64,000 nucleotides of DNA, from assembly GCA_965215155.1 (NCBI GenBank), contig CBDCCY010000004.1, positions 3,658,001 through 3,722,000 of the forward strand, read 5' to 3'. The DNA is from JAGWAJ01 sp965215155. GTDB lineage: Bacteria > Acidobacteriota > Vicinamibacteria > Vicinamibacterales > UBA8438. Positions 35,053 to 46,618 of the stretch are shown piece by piece. The position numbers and the translations under genes are program-made. The notes below the pieces were generated by a model. That model was not told where the DNA came from. It ran no database searches and worked only from the letters and a program-made list of their open reading frames with translations. Within the stretch, counting starts at the first letter, position 1. Each line of letters begins with the position of its first letter.

Positions 35053-36419
35053 GTGCGGTCGCCGCGGGTCCGGCCGCGGTGCGGCACGCCGGCCGGCGCT
35101 CTGGCCGCCGTGCTCGCCATAGGCGCCGCGTGCGTGCAGGATCGGGCCCTGCCGGGGTCGTTCGTCGGCCCGTCCGAGCTCGCGCTGTCGCTGCAGCTCA
35201 CCGCGGTTCCCGACGTCCTGCCCCTCGACGGGGTGGCGCGCTCGACCGTGACGGTGCTCGCGCGCGACGGGCACGCGCGGCCGGTGGCCCGACTCCCCTT
35301 GACGCTCCAGATCGTGGCGTCGGGCGAGCGGCAGGACGTCGGCATGCTCTCCGCGCGCTCCGCCGTCACGGGCCCGGACGGCCGCACGCGCTTCTCGTAT
35401 ACGGCGCCGCGCGCGTCTACGAACTCGGCCGGCCAGTCCGATCCCGGCACCGCGGTGACCATTCGGGTGACGCCGAGGACGGAGGACCACGCAAACGCCC
35501 TGGGGCGATCCGTGGTGATCCGACTGGTGCCTTCCGGGCGAGTCATCCCGGCGTTCCGGGTCGCGGCCGGCTTCACGTTCACGCCGAGTCCCGCCACCGC
35601 TGGCGAGGCAACGTTGTTCAGCGCGCCCTACTGTGACGCCGCGCGGGACGGCCAGGACAGTTCGGCGGCGTGCGTCGACGACCCTCGCCGCCTCGTGACC
35701 CGGTTCGCGTGGAGCTTCGGCGACGGGGCGCACGCCGTCGGGCAGACCGTGTCGCACGTTTTCGATGCGCCGGACACCTATCCGGTCCGGCTGACGGTCG
35801 CGGACTCGTTCCAGCGCGAGTCGGAGGCGACGCGCTCCGTTCGCGTGGAGGCCGGGCCCGCGCCGGAACCGGCCTTCGACGTGTCGCCGGCCCTTCCGAC
35901 CGCCGGCGCTCCGGTCGTCTTCGACGCCGGCCGCACGAGTGCGACCCGGCCGGTCGTGGCCTACGAGTGGACGCTCGGCGACGGGGCGAACGGCCGCGGT
36001 CGCGTGCTGATGCACCGCTACGCGCGCGCTGGCGTCTACACGGTGACGCTGACGGTGACCGACGACCGCGGCGGCGTCGCCACCGCCGCGGGCGAGGTGA
36101 CGGTTGCCAGCGGGGATCCGACCGCCTTGATCGACGTGTCGCCGCAGCGTCCCGCCGCCGGCCAGCCCGTCTCGTTCTCCGGACTCCGCTCCACCGCCGG
36201 CCCCGGCCGGGCGATCGTCACCCATGCCTGGGTGTTCGGCGATGCCGGGGCCGCGGCGCGGGGGAGCAACGTGACGCACACCTATCGAGCTGCGGGCACC
36301 TACGTGGTAACCCTGGTGGTGACGGACGACTTCGGCGCCTCGTCCACCGCCCGGGCCACCGTGACCGTCGGGGAGGCGCCGGCGGCCGCGCGCAGCTCGC
36401 CGGAGGGAGGCCGTGGTAG
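35053..36419 (+). CDS. PKD-domain lipoprotein, 3' end not resolved
   Basis: Probable start GTG 35053; a signal ends AIGAAC (lipobox-like). Then a bacterial Ig-like/invasin-type beta domain (about 35-170) and three PKD domains, each with its W-x-F-G-D-G or W-T-L-G-D-G turn and an ending such as YPVRLTVADS, YTVTLTVTDD and YVVTLVVTDD. Likely exported and surface exposed; by its position it may assist pili or adhesion (inference). The frame has no stop after the third PKD domain and stays open until 37212, well inside the M24 peptidase gene; a TAG in the neighbouring frame at 36417-36419 suggests a lost frame near the end. Confidence 0.65.
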
Positions 36420-37582
36420 GTTGGGGCGCGATGATCGTGGGGCAGGGTCTGGCCGCCTCGCCGCGGCTCGACGAACGTCTGCGGGCGGTGCGCAGCGAGC
36501 TGACCCGGCTCGGCCTCGATGCGCTCGTCGTCACTCACCTTCCGAACGTCTTCTACCTTGCCAACGTTCGGGCGAGCGCCGGGATGCTCGTCGTCACGCC
36601 GGCGGACGCGCAGCTCCTCATCGACTTCCGCTATCGGACCGTCGTGTCGCAGCTGCAGGCGGCCGGCGCGGTCCCGGCCGGCCTCCGGCGCGTGGACGTC
36701 GAGGGGAGCTACGAGGAATCCCTCTGCCGGGTGGCGCGCGAGGCGCGGTGGGAACGGATCGGCCTCGAGGCCGATCACCTCAGCGTGCGGCGCTGGCAGT
36801 GGCTCGAGCGTTCGCTCCCCGCCGCTCTCGACGCGACGGTGGGGCTCGTCGAGGGCATCCGCATACGGAAGGACGACCACGAAGTGGCCACGCTGCGCGC
36901 CGCGGGCGAGCGGTTGTCGCTGGTCGCGGCTCGCGTGCTGGACGCGGTGGCGGCCGGGCGTTCGGAACGGGAGCTGGCCGCCCACATCGGGGAGGCGCTG
37001 CGGGACGCCGGATTCGAACGCCCGGCGTTCGACTCGATCGTCGCCGGCGGTGCCAACAGCGCGCTGCCGCACGCCCGGCCGACCGGCCGGCGCCTCTCCT
37101 CCGGGGATCTCGTGGTGCTGGACTTCGGCGGGGTTCACCACGGATACTGCGTGGACCTCAGCCGAACCGTCTGCGTCGGCCGGGCCGGGGCGGAGGCGCG
37201 CCGCCTGCATGAAGCCGTCCGCGCCGCGCAGGCGGCGGCGCTGGCCGCGATCCGCCCGGGCATCCGTGCCAGCGCCGTCGACTCCGCGGCGCGCGAGGTG
37301 CTGGCCGCGCTCGGCCTGGCGGAGGCGTTCGGGCACAGCACCGGGCACGGACTGGGGATCGAGGTGCACGAGGCGCCGCGCATCGGACGGCGGCAGGCCG
37401 AGGGGGACGGCGGGCCGGCAGAGCCGGAAGACCCGCTTCTGACGGCCGGGATGGTGTTCACGGTGGAGCCCGGCGTCTACCTGCCCGATGTCGGCGGCGT
37501 GCGCATCGAGGACGACGTGCTCGTCACCGAAGCCGGGTACGAATTGCTGACCCGCGTGCCGAACGATCTGCGCGTGTGCTGA
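36413..37582 (+). CDS. Xaa-Pro aminopeptidase family M24 peptidase
   Basis: 389 residues from GTG 36413, or 383 from ATG 36431. Creatinase-like N-domain (LDALVVTHLPNVFYLANV) and pita-bread C-domain. All five metal ligands are visible: Asp in VVLDFGG, Asp in YCVDLSRT, His in GHSTGHGLG, Glu in FTVEPGVYLP and Glu in VRIEDDV. Cleaves N-terminal X-Pro bonds. Sits directly before accB/accC, a frequent order in bacteria. Confidence 0.88.
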   Translation: MVGWGAMIVGQGLAASPRLDERLRAVRSELTRLGLDALVVTHLPNVFYLANVRASAGMLVVTPADAQLLIDFRYRTVVSQLQAAGAVPAGLRRVDVEGSYEESLCRVAREARWERIGLEADHLSVRRWQWLERSLPAALDATVGLVEGIRIRKDDHEVATLRAAGERLSLVAARVLDAVAAGRSERELAAHIGEALRDAGFERPAFDSIVAGGANSALPHARPTGRRLSSGDLVVLDFGGVHHGYCVDLSRTVCVGRAGAEARRLHEAVRAAQAAALAAIRPGIRASAVDSAAREVLAALGLAEAFGHSTGHGLGIEVHEAPRIGRRQAEGDGGPAEPEDPLLTAGMVFTVEPGVYLPDVGGVRIEDDVLVTEAGYELLTRVPNDLRVC

Positions 37583-37622
37583 GGCCCGCCACCGGCCCCG
37601 CACTCGGGCGGTGCGATCACGG

Positions 37623-38081
37623 ATGGCTGACGACGAGTTGAAGCGGCTGCGCGCGCTGATGGCCGAGCACGATCTCGAGGAGCTGGAACTCGAGCGGGCG
37701 GGCCTGCGCGTGCGCCTTCGCAAGCGCTCGGGGCGGGTGGCCGCGACGGCCGGCGCCGGCTCCCCGCCCGTGGCGCCGGGCGACGACCCGTCCGCGGCGG
37801 GCGCCGGCCCCCGTGCGGAGCCCGGGCCTCACGTCATTCGAGCCCCGATCGTCGGCACCGTCTACTGCGGGCCCGCGCCGGACGCCGAGCCCTTCGTGGA
37901 GGTCGGCGCCCGAGTGCGCAAGGGACAGGTGCTGTGCCTGATCGAGGCGATGAAGCTGATGCATGAGATTGATGCCGAGGAGGACGGCGCGGTCGTCGCC
38001 ATCTTCGTCGACAACGGGCAGGCGGTCGAGTACGGCGAGCGGTTGCTGGCCATCGAGCCGGGCCGGGAGTCCGCGCCGTAG
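37623..38081 (+). CDS. accB: Biotin carboxyl carrier protein of acetyl-CoA carboxylase
   Basis: 152 residues. N-terminal helices (LKRLRALMAEHDLEELELE), a Pro/Ala linker, and the biotinyl domain with VIRAPIVGTVY and the biotinylated Lys in EAMKLMHEI. Start ATG 37623 is favoured over GTG 37611. Carries CO2 between AccC and the transferase in fatty-acid synthesis. accC follows after 57 bases. Confidence 0.95.
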   Translation: MADDELKRLRALMAEHDLEELELERAGLRVRLRKRSGRVAATAGAGSPPVAPGDDPSAAGAGPRAEPGPHVIRAPIVGTVYCGPAPDAEPFVEVGARVRKGQVLCLIEAMKLMHEIDAEEDGAVVAIFVDNGQAVEYGERLLAIEPGRESAP

Positions 38082-38138
38082 AACGGCGCGGACCGGGGAG
38101 GCTTGCGCGCAGGTCGGGGCGAGCGGTCACGCCGCGCG

Positions 38139-39519
38139 ATGTTCAACAGGGTTCTCGTCGCCAACCGGGGCGAGGTGGCGTTGCGCGTGATCGCCGCCTG
38201 CCGCGAACTGGGGCTCGACACCGTCGCCGTCTGCTCGACGGTGGATCGAGCGGCCCTCCACGCACGGGCTGCCGGCCGCGCGGTCTGTATCGGACCGTCC
38301 CGGCCGGAGCGGAGCTACCTCAACGTGGCCGCAATCGTCGAGGCGGCCTGCCTCTCGGGCGCCGACGCCGTACATCCCGGATACGGATTCCTCGCCGAGA
38401 GCGCGCAGCTCGCGGAGGCCTGCGTGGAGCGGGGGATCGCGTTCGTCGGGCCGCCTCCCGCCGTCCTGCGCCTGGTTGGGGACAAGGTGGCGGCGCGCGC
38501 GGCGATGAGCAGCGCCGGCGTGCCCGTCCTTCCCGGAGCCGACGAACCCGCGGAGACGCCGGCCGCGCGGCACGAGGCGGCAGCATCGATCGGCTACCCG
38601 GTGATCGTCAAGGCACGCGGCGGGGGCGGCGGTCGGGGCATGCGGGTGGCGGCGGACGCGGCCTCCCTCGAGACCGTGTGGCGCACCGCGCAGCGCGAGG
38701 CGCAGGCGGCGTTCGGGGATCCGAGGCTCTATCTGGAACGGTACCTGGCCGCGCCGCGCCACATCGAGTTTCAGGTGCTCGTCGACGGGGGCGGGGCGGT
38801 GCTCGGCCTCGGAGAGCGGGAGTGCACGATCCAGCGGCGACACCAGAAGCTCCTGGAGGAGTCCCCGTCGGTGGCCGTCGACGAGGCAACGCGCCGGGAG
38901 CTGGCGGCGCAGGTCGCACGCGCCGCTCGGGCGGTCGGCTATCGGAACGCGGGGACCTTCGAGTTCCTGCGCGACGAGAGCGGCGCGTTCCACTTCATCG
39001 AGGTGAACGCCCGGCTGCAGGTCGAGCACCCGGTCACGGAAGCGGTGACCGGGGTCGACATCGTCAAGGAGCAGCTCCGCATAGCCGCGGGGGAGGAGCT
39101 GTCGGTCCCGGAAGGCGACGTGGCGCCGCGGGGCCACGCCATCGAGTGCCGCGTCAACGCCGAGCATCCCGTGACGCTTCGACCGTCTCCCGGTACGGTC
39201 ACGGCGTTCACCGTGCGGGGTGGCACGGGGCCGGGAGTGCGCGTCGACATGGCGCTGGAGGCAGGGGGCGTGTTCCCCGCACTACGATTCGCTGGTGGCC
39301 AAGGTCGTCGCGCACGGTCGGGATCGCCGCGAGGCAATCGCCCGCATGCGGCGCGCGCTGGCGATGACGCGAATCGACGGGATCGAGACGACCATTCCGC
39401 TCCACCTCCGGATCCTCGACGACCCGGACTTCCAGGCGGGGCGTGTGAGCACCAGGTTCCTGGAACGATTCGCGCTCGGCGGCGAGGCCCCGGCGCGCCC
39501 GTCCCGGCGCGGTCGTTGA
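38139..39519 (+). pseudogene. accC: Biotin carboxylase AccC, one-base frameshift
   Basis: ATP-grasp enzyme that carboxylates biotin on AccB. N-terminal FNRVLVANRGEVALRV, glycine-rich loop KARGGGGGRGM, IEFQVLVDGG, EVNARLQVEHPVTEAVTG and AIECRVNAEHP are intact. At the CCCC run 39275-39278 one C is surplus: as read the frame leaves the family at GVFPALRF; with three C it reads GVFPHYDSLVAKVVAHGRDR and finishes normally at 39519 (total ~460 residues). AccC is essential where studied, so a sequencing or assembly error is the simplest explanation, yet a true mutation cannot be excluded. Confidence 0.9.
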
Positions 39520-40214
39520 CTGCGGGACGCCCGCGGCCGCGGGGCGCCCGCTGCCCGCGGGAGCTGCCGATTCCGGGTCTGCCCCCTGCGATGGGGCCTG
39601 TCCCCTGCGATGAAGATACCTTCCCTCTATGTGATCGTGGATGCCCGGACGGCGGCAGCGCACGCCTGGAGCGTGCCCGACCTTGCCGCCGCCTGCCTGG
39701 CCGGCGGCGCGCGCTGGCTCCAGGTACGGGGTGCGGGCGTGCCGACGGGAACGCTGCTGGGATGGTGCGACGAGGTCGTGCGCCTGGCGGCGCGCAGCGG
39801 AGCTGCCGTCATCGTGAACGACCGGGTCGACGTGGCGCGGATGTGCGGGGCGGACGGGGTGCATCTCGGCCAGGGCGATCTCCCGGTGGCGGGTGCGCGG
39901 CGGCAGCTCGGCCCGGACGCCATCGTCGGGCTCTCCACGCACACCGCCGCCGAGGGTGACGACGCCTGGTCGCAGCCCTTGACATACGTCGCGGTAGGGC
40001 CGGTCTTCGCGACCTCCACCAAGGAGACGGGCCACGCTCCGGTTGGCCTGGATGCGGTGCGGGCGGCGGCCGTCCGCCGTCCGGCACGGCCCGTGGTCGC
40101 CATCGGGGGCATCACCCTGCGCCGGGCGCCGGGCGTCGTGGCCGCCGGCGCCGCGGCGGTGGCGGTGATCGGGGACCTCTTCGCCGGCGACGATCCCGCG
40201 GTACGCGTGCGGGC

Positions 40215-41627
<1,413 letters not shown>

Positions 41628-41831
41628 GGAGTCCCTCGCTAGATCGCCCGGGGAAGCCGACCGGGCGGAACCGGGAGGCGCGGGCGCATTCTAGGAGCTT
41701 GCGCGGCAGAATGCCAACGGAGTGAGTGCCGCGGCGCAAAAGGCTCCCGGCCGGCGGGGCTGAGGCCGAGCACGGAGCCTGCGACGGGTCTGGCGGCGCC
41801 AACGGCACGCTCGCGGTAGACTGGAGGTGCG

Positions 41832-42809
<978 letters not shown>

Positions 42810-43475
42810 GCTCCCGGGCTCGGCCCCGGGGCGCCGCGCCGGGCGTACGGCTGCGCAGTGCGGCCCAGACCGCATCCACCTGCCGGTCCGTCTCCTCGAA
42901 TGTCCCGTCCGTCCGGATGACGAAGTCTGCGCGAGCGACCTTGTGATCGATCGGCAGTTGCGCCGCGATGCGGCGTCGCGCCGCCGCCAGGGTCAGGCCG
43001 TCGCGGGCGACGACGCGACGCTCCTGCGTCTCCGGCCGGCAGGCCGCGACGACGACGCAATCGAACGTCCGCTCCCGCCCGGTCTCGTAGAGCAGGGGGA
43101 TGTCGGCTACCGCGAAGGGGACATCGCGCTCCGCGTCGCGGGCTTCGAACCAGTCGGCGATGGCCTCCCGGACCGGCGGATGGACGATGGCCTCCAGGTC
43201 GGCGCGGGCGGCGGCGTCCGAGAAGACCAGGGCTCCCAGCCGGGCGCGGTCCACCTGGCGGTCGGGGCGGCAGATCTCCGACCCGAACCGTTCCACGAGC
43301 GCCGCCCAGGCCGGCCGGCCGGGTCGCACGACCTCGCGGGCAAGCCGGTCGGCGTCGATGGTCGGCACCCCGCGCCCCCGGAGGCGCGCCAGCACGTAGG
43401 ACTTGCCGGTCGCGATCCCGCCCGTGAGCGCCACCCGCAGCAGGCGGCCCCCCTCCCGCACGGGGGAGCCTGCCG

Positions 43476-44696
43476 TCACGCGGGCGCCTCTTCCACGCTC
43501 TCCGCCGGCGTGAGCCGCTCCTCGACGAACGTGTTCCACTCGTGGCACTGCGGGCACTGCCACAGGAGCTCCGTGCTGCGGTACCGGCAGTGCGTGCAGA
43601 CGTGCGGGTCGAGATAGAAGACGGCGTCGCGCATCAGCTCCAGGTAGCGGTGCACCGGGGACGGGCGGAACTCCAGCGTCGCCAGGGTGCGCCAGACGAG
43701 TTGATGGACGGCGAGAGCGTGCGGGTTGTGCTTGAGCGACTCGAGCAGCAGGTCGAGGGCGCGCGCCGGGTCTCCCTCGTCCATCGCGTGCCGGCCCAGG
43801 GCCAGCCGCGCCCGCCAGTCCTGCGGGTTGTTCTCGATGAGCCGCCGGCAGAGGGCCACGAAGGGCGCGGGACCGTCCACCTCGGCGTAGGCGGTCTTCA
43901 ACCGGTCGAGCGTGAGGTAGGCCCGCTCCGGCGCATTCTCGAGGATGCGCTCCCATGCCGCGATCGCCTCGCGGGGGCGTCCGCCGCGCATGTAGACGTC
44001 GCCCAGGTTCAGCGAGGCGGGTACGGTGCCCTCGTCGAGGTCGAGCGCCGACCGGAAGTGGGCCACCGCCTGCTGCGGCTCGCCCCGCCGCACCGCCTGG
44101 AGGCCCAGCTCGTTCTCGATGAACGCGAGAATGGCCTGGTCGCGCGGTTTCCTCGGCTCGTCAGCGATGTCCGTCAACCGCCGCCGGATCGCGCGCGCCT
44201 CGCGCCACTGCTGCTGCTCCTCGTGCAGTTTCTCCAGGTTGAGCAGCGCGTACTGGTTGTCGGGGTCGAGCTTGGTCACCTCCGAGAAGGCCTGGAACGC
44301 GCGATCGAGGAACCCGCCCTGCTTGTAGTCGAGCCCCAGGCTGAGCTGCACGTAGGTCTGCTCGGTCCTGCCCAGGCGGGACTGCTGCAGCAGCTTCTGG
44401 TGCAGCCGGACGGCCTTGCTCACCTGGCCGCGCTCGCGGTAGAGGTTGCCGAGGATCAGGTGGATCTCGAGGGCGGACGAGTCGAGCGCCGCCGCCTTGG
44501 CGAGCTCCTCGATGGCAAGGTCGACCTGGTTCGACACCAGGAGCTGGAGACCGAGAATGTAGTGGGGCGATTCCCGCGCCCGGCGGCGGTCGAACCAGCG
44601 CCCCTCCCGCAGCTTGTAGCGCTCCCACGCCTTGCCGACCGCAAGGCCGATCAGCAGCGCCACCAGCGTGGCGAGCAGGGCCAGGGTGTCGGTCAT
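43476..44696 (-). CDS. lapB: LapB (YciM)-like TPR protein of LPS assembly
   Basis: 406 residues. N-terminal membrane helix (residues 6-24, LALLATLVALLIGLAVG), then RRARESPHYILGLQLLVSNQ, a row of TPR repeats (YVQLSLGLDYKQGGFLDRAF, ALLNLEKLHEEQQQW) and a C-terminal rubredoxin-like metal knuckle C-x2-C ... C-x2-C (VCTHC, QCPQCHEWNTF). In E. coli LapB controls LpxC turnover with FtsH. Position behind the Kdo genes agrees with a role in LPS. Confidence 0.9.
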   Translation of the reverse strand: MTDTLALLATLVALLIGLAVGKAWERYKLREGRWFDRRRARESPHYILGLQLLVSNQVDLAIEELAKAAALDSSALEIHLILGNLYRERGQVSKAVRLHQKLLQQSRLGRTEQTYVQLSLGLDYKQGGFLDRAFQAFSEVTKLDPDNQYALLNLEKLHEEQQQWREARAIRRRLTDIADEPRKPRDQAILAFIENELGLQAVRRGEPQQAVAHFRSALDLDEGTVPASLNLGDVYMRGGRPREAIAAWERILENAPERAYLTLDRLKTAYAEVDGPAPFVALCRRLIENNPQDWRARLALGRHAMDEGDPARALDLLLESLKHNPHALAVHQLVWRTLATLEFRPSPVHRYLELMRDAVFYLDPHVCTHCRYRSTELLWQCPQCHEWNTFVEERLTPAESVEEAPA

Positions 44697-44715
44697 CGCG
44701 CCACCGGACCGCCGG

Positions 44716-45702
44716 TCAGAAGAGGTCCGTCCGCCAAAGGTCGTGCAGGTGGACGACGCCGGCGATCCGGCGCCGGTCGTCGACCACGATCAGCGCGGTG
44801 ACGCGGTGCGCCTCCATCAGCCGCAGAGCCTCCACGGCCAGTGCCGATGCGGCGATCGTGAGCGGCGATCGGGTCATCACGTCGGCCGCGGTCAGAGCCA
44901 GCAGAGCGTCGGGCCGCGCGAGGCGCCGCCGCAGGTCGCCGTCGGTGATGATGCCGCCCAGCTCGTCGGACCCTACCGTCACGCAGGTCATCCCGAGGCC
45001 GGCCTCGGTCATGGTGCGCACGACTTCGGACATCGGCGACCCGGCGTCTACGCAGGGCAGGCCGGCCCCGGTCCGCATCAGGCGCTCGACCGGCAGCAAC
45101 CGCTTGCCGAGCTGGCCTCCGGGGTGAAGGTGCGCGAAGTCCTCCTCCCGGAAGCCCTTGGCGACGAGGAGCGTCATGGCGAGGGCGTCACCGAACGCGA
45201 GGGCTGCCGTCGTGCTGGCGGTGGGGGCCAGGTTCAACGGGCACGCCTCGCCGCTCACGCCGCAATCGAGCGTCACGTCCGCCGCCCGTCCGAGGGTGCT
45301 CGAGGGCGATCCCGTAAGCGCGACGATGCGCGCGCCGAGGCGGCGGATCCGCTCCACGAGTCGGAGAACCTCGGGAGTCTCGCCGCTCTGCGAGATCGGC
45401 ACGACGACGTCGTCCGCCTGGACCGCCCCGAGGTCGCCGTGCACCGCCTCGGCGGGGTGCAGGAAGTGCGCCGGCGTTCCCGTGCTCGTCAGGGTGGCGG
45501 CGATCTTGCGCGCGATGATGCCCGACTTGCCCATTCCCGTCACGATGACCCGGCCGCGACAGCTCGCGAGGAGCTCCACCGCGGACGACAGGCGCTCGTC
45601 GACCCGGTCGACGAGATCGAGAACGGCCCGGGCCTCGATGCGGAGCACCCTCCTGGCGACCGCGAGATCGATGCCGGCGGATGCCGGCGGGGCCATTCTC
45701 AT
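44716..45702 (-). CDS. kdsD: D-arabinose 5-phosphate isomerase KdsD
   Basis: 328 residues. SIS domain with VIVTGMGKSGIIARKIAATL, FLHPAEAVHGDLG and VVVPISQSGETPEV, then two CBS domains (about 205-325: DELGGIITDGDLRRRL; VTALIVVDDRRRIAGVVHLHDL). Makes arabinose 5-phosphate for Kdo. ATG 45702 overlaps the kdsA stop (ATGA). Confidence 0.93.
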   Translation of the reverse strand: MRMAPPASAGIDLAVARRVLRIEARAVLDLVDRVDERLSSAVELLASCRGRVIVTGMGKSGIIARKIAATLTSTGTPAHFLHPAEAVHGDLGAVQADDVVVPISQSGETPEVLRLVERIRRLGARIVALTGSPSSTLGRAADVTLDCGVSGEACPLNLAPTASTTAALAFGDALAMTLLVAKGFREEDFAHLHPGGQLGKRLLPVERLMRTGAGLPCVDAGSPMSEVVRTMTEAGLGMTCVTVGSDELGGIITDGDLRRRLARPDALLALTAADVMTRSPLTIAASALAVEALRLMEAHRVTALIVVDDRRRIAGVVHLHDLWRTDLF

Positions 45703-46574
45703 GCGCTTCCCGGGGCGGCGCGGGCCGGATGCGCCGGAGGCGCGGTCTCCGCCGCCCGCCGGCCCGTCAGCTCGTGGATCGCCGCAAGTCGTTCGAGCAG
45801 CGCGTCGAGGCGGTCGAGGGGCAGGGCGTTCGGGCCGTCGCTGCGCGCTTCGGCAGGGCGGTCGTGAACCTCGAGGAACACGCCGTCGACACCCGCCGCG
45901 ACCCCGGCGGCAGCCAGCGGCTCGATGAACTCGGCCTGCCCGCCGGACATCCCGTCGCCGGCGCCCGGTTGCTGCACGCTGTGCGTGACGTCGTAGACGA
46001 CGGGGTGTCCGAGCGAGCGCAACTGCGGAAACGACCGCATGTCGACCACGAGGTCGCCATAGCCGAAGCTGAAGCCGCGCTCGGTGACGAGGACCCGGCC
46101 GTTCCCTGCCGTCACCGCCTTCCGGATTGCATGCCGCATCTGGAGCGGGGCGAGGAAGGGTCCCTTCTTGATGTTGACGGCGCGTCCGGTCGCCGCCGCG
46201 GCGACGATGAGATCCGTCTGCCGGCACAGGAACGCCGGGATCTGCAGCACGTCGGCGACCTCGGCCGCCGGCGCGGCCTGCGCCGGCTCGTGGATGTCGG
46301 TGAGGATCGGCAACCCGCTGGCGTCCTTGATGCGCGACAGGGTCTCGAGGCCTCGAGCCAGCCCCGGCCCGCGGAACGAGGTGAGCGAGGTGCGATTGGC
46401 CTTGTCGAACGAGGCCTTGAAGATGAGCGGCACGCCGCGGAGACGCGCCACCTCGCGAATCGCCAGCGCGAGGTCGTGCGCATGACCCTCGCTCTCGATC
46501 ACGCACGGCCCGGCGATGAGGGCGAGCGGCCGGCCGCCGCCCAACGCCACGCCTCCCGCGACGACCTCGCGCAC
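45699..46574 (-). CDS. kdsA: Kdo-8-phosphate synthase KdsA, metal-dependent type
   Basis: 291 residues from GTG 46574. Condenses PEP with arabinose 5-phosphate. LIAGPCVIES has Cys where E. coli has Asn, the sign of the metal-dependent class; the other ligands are His in YDVTHSVQQPG, Glu in FLEVHD and Asp in SDGPNALPL. Also KASFDKANRTS and NIKKGPFLAP. A TATAAT ends six bases before the start codon. C-terminal ~20 residues are Ala/Pro rich. Confidence 0.93.
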   Translation of the reverse strand: MREVVAGGVALGGGRPLALIAGPCVIESEGHAHDLALAIREVARLRGVPLIFKASFDKANRTSLTSFRGPGLARGLETLSRIKDASGLPILTDIHEPAQAAPAAEVADVLQIPAFLCRQTDLIVAAAATGRAVNIKKGPFLAPLQMRHAIRKAVTAGNGRVLVTERGFSFGYGDLVVDMRSFPQLRSLGHPVVYDVTHSVQQPGAGDGMSGGQAEFIEPLAAAGVAAGVDGVFLEVHDRPAEARSDGPNALPLDRLDALLERLAAIHELTGRRAAETAPPAHPARAAPGSA

Positions 46575-46580
46575 GGTTTC

Positions 46581-46586
46581 ATTATA
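46581..46586 (-). promoter_or_regulatory. TATAAT directly upstream of kdsA
   Basis: Perfect -10 hexamer six bases before the kdsA GTG. If used, the transcript would begin at the start codon. No -35 match seen. Confidence 0.35.
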
Positions 46587-46618
46587 GGTGCGCCGCAGGC
46601 GCGCCGAACCGCACCGGC

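Noticed and set aside
39580..39610. Direct repeat CCCCTGCGATG x2 before thiE as a TPP riboswitch
   Set aside because: No THI-box CTGAGA-type element is present; two short direct repeats alone are not evidence for a riboswitch.
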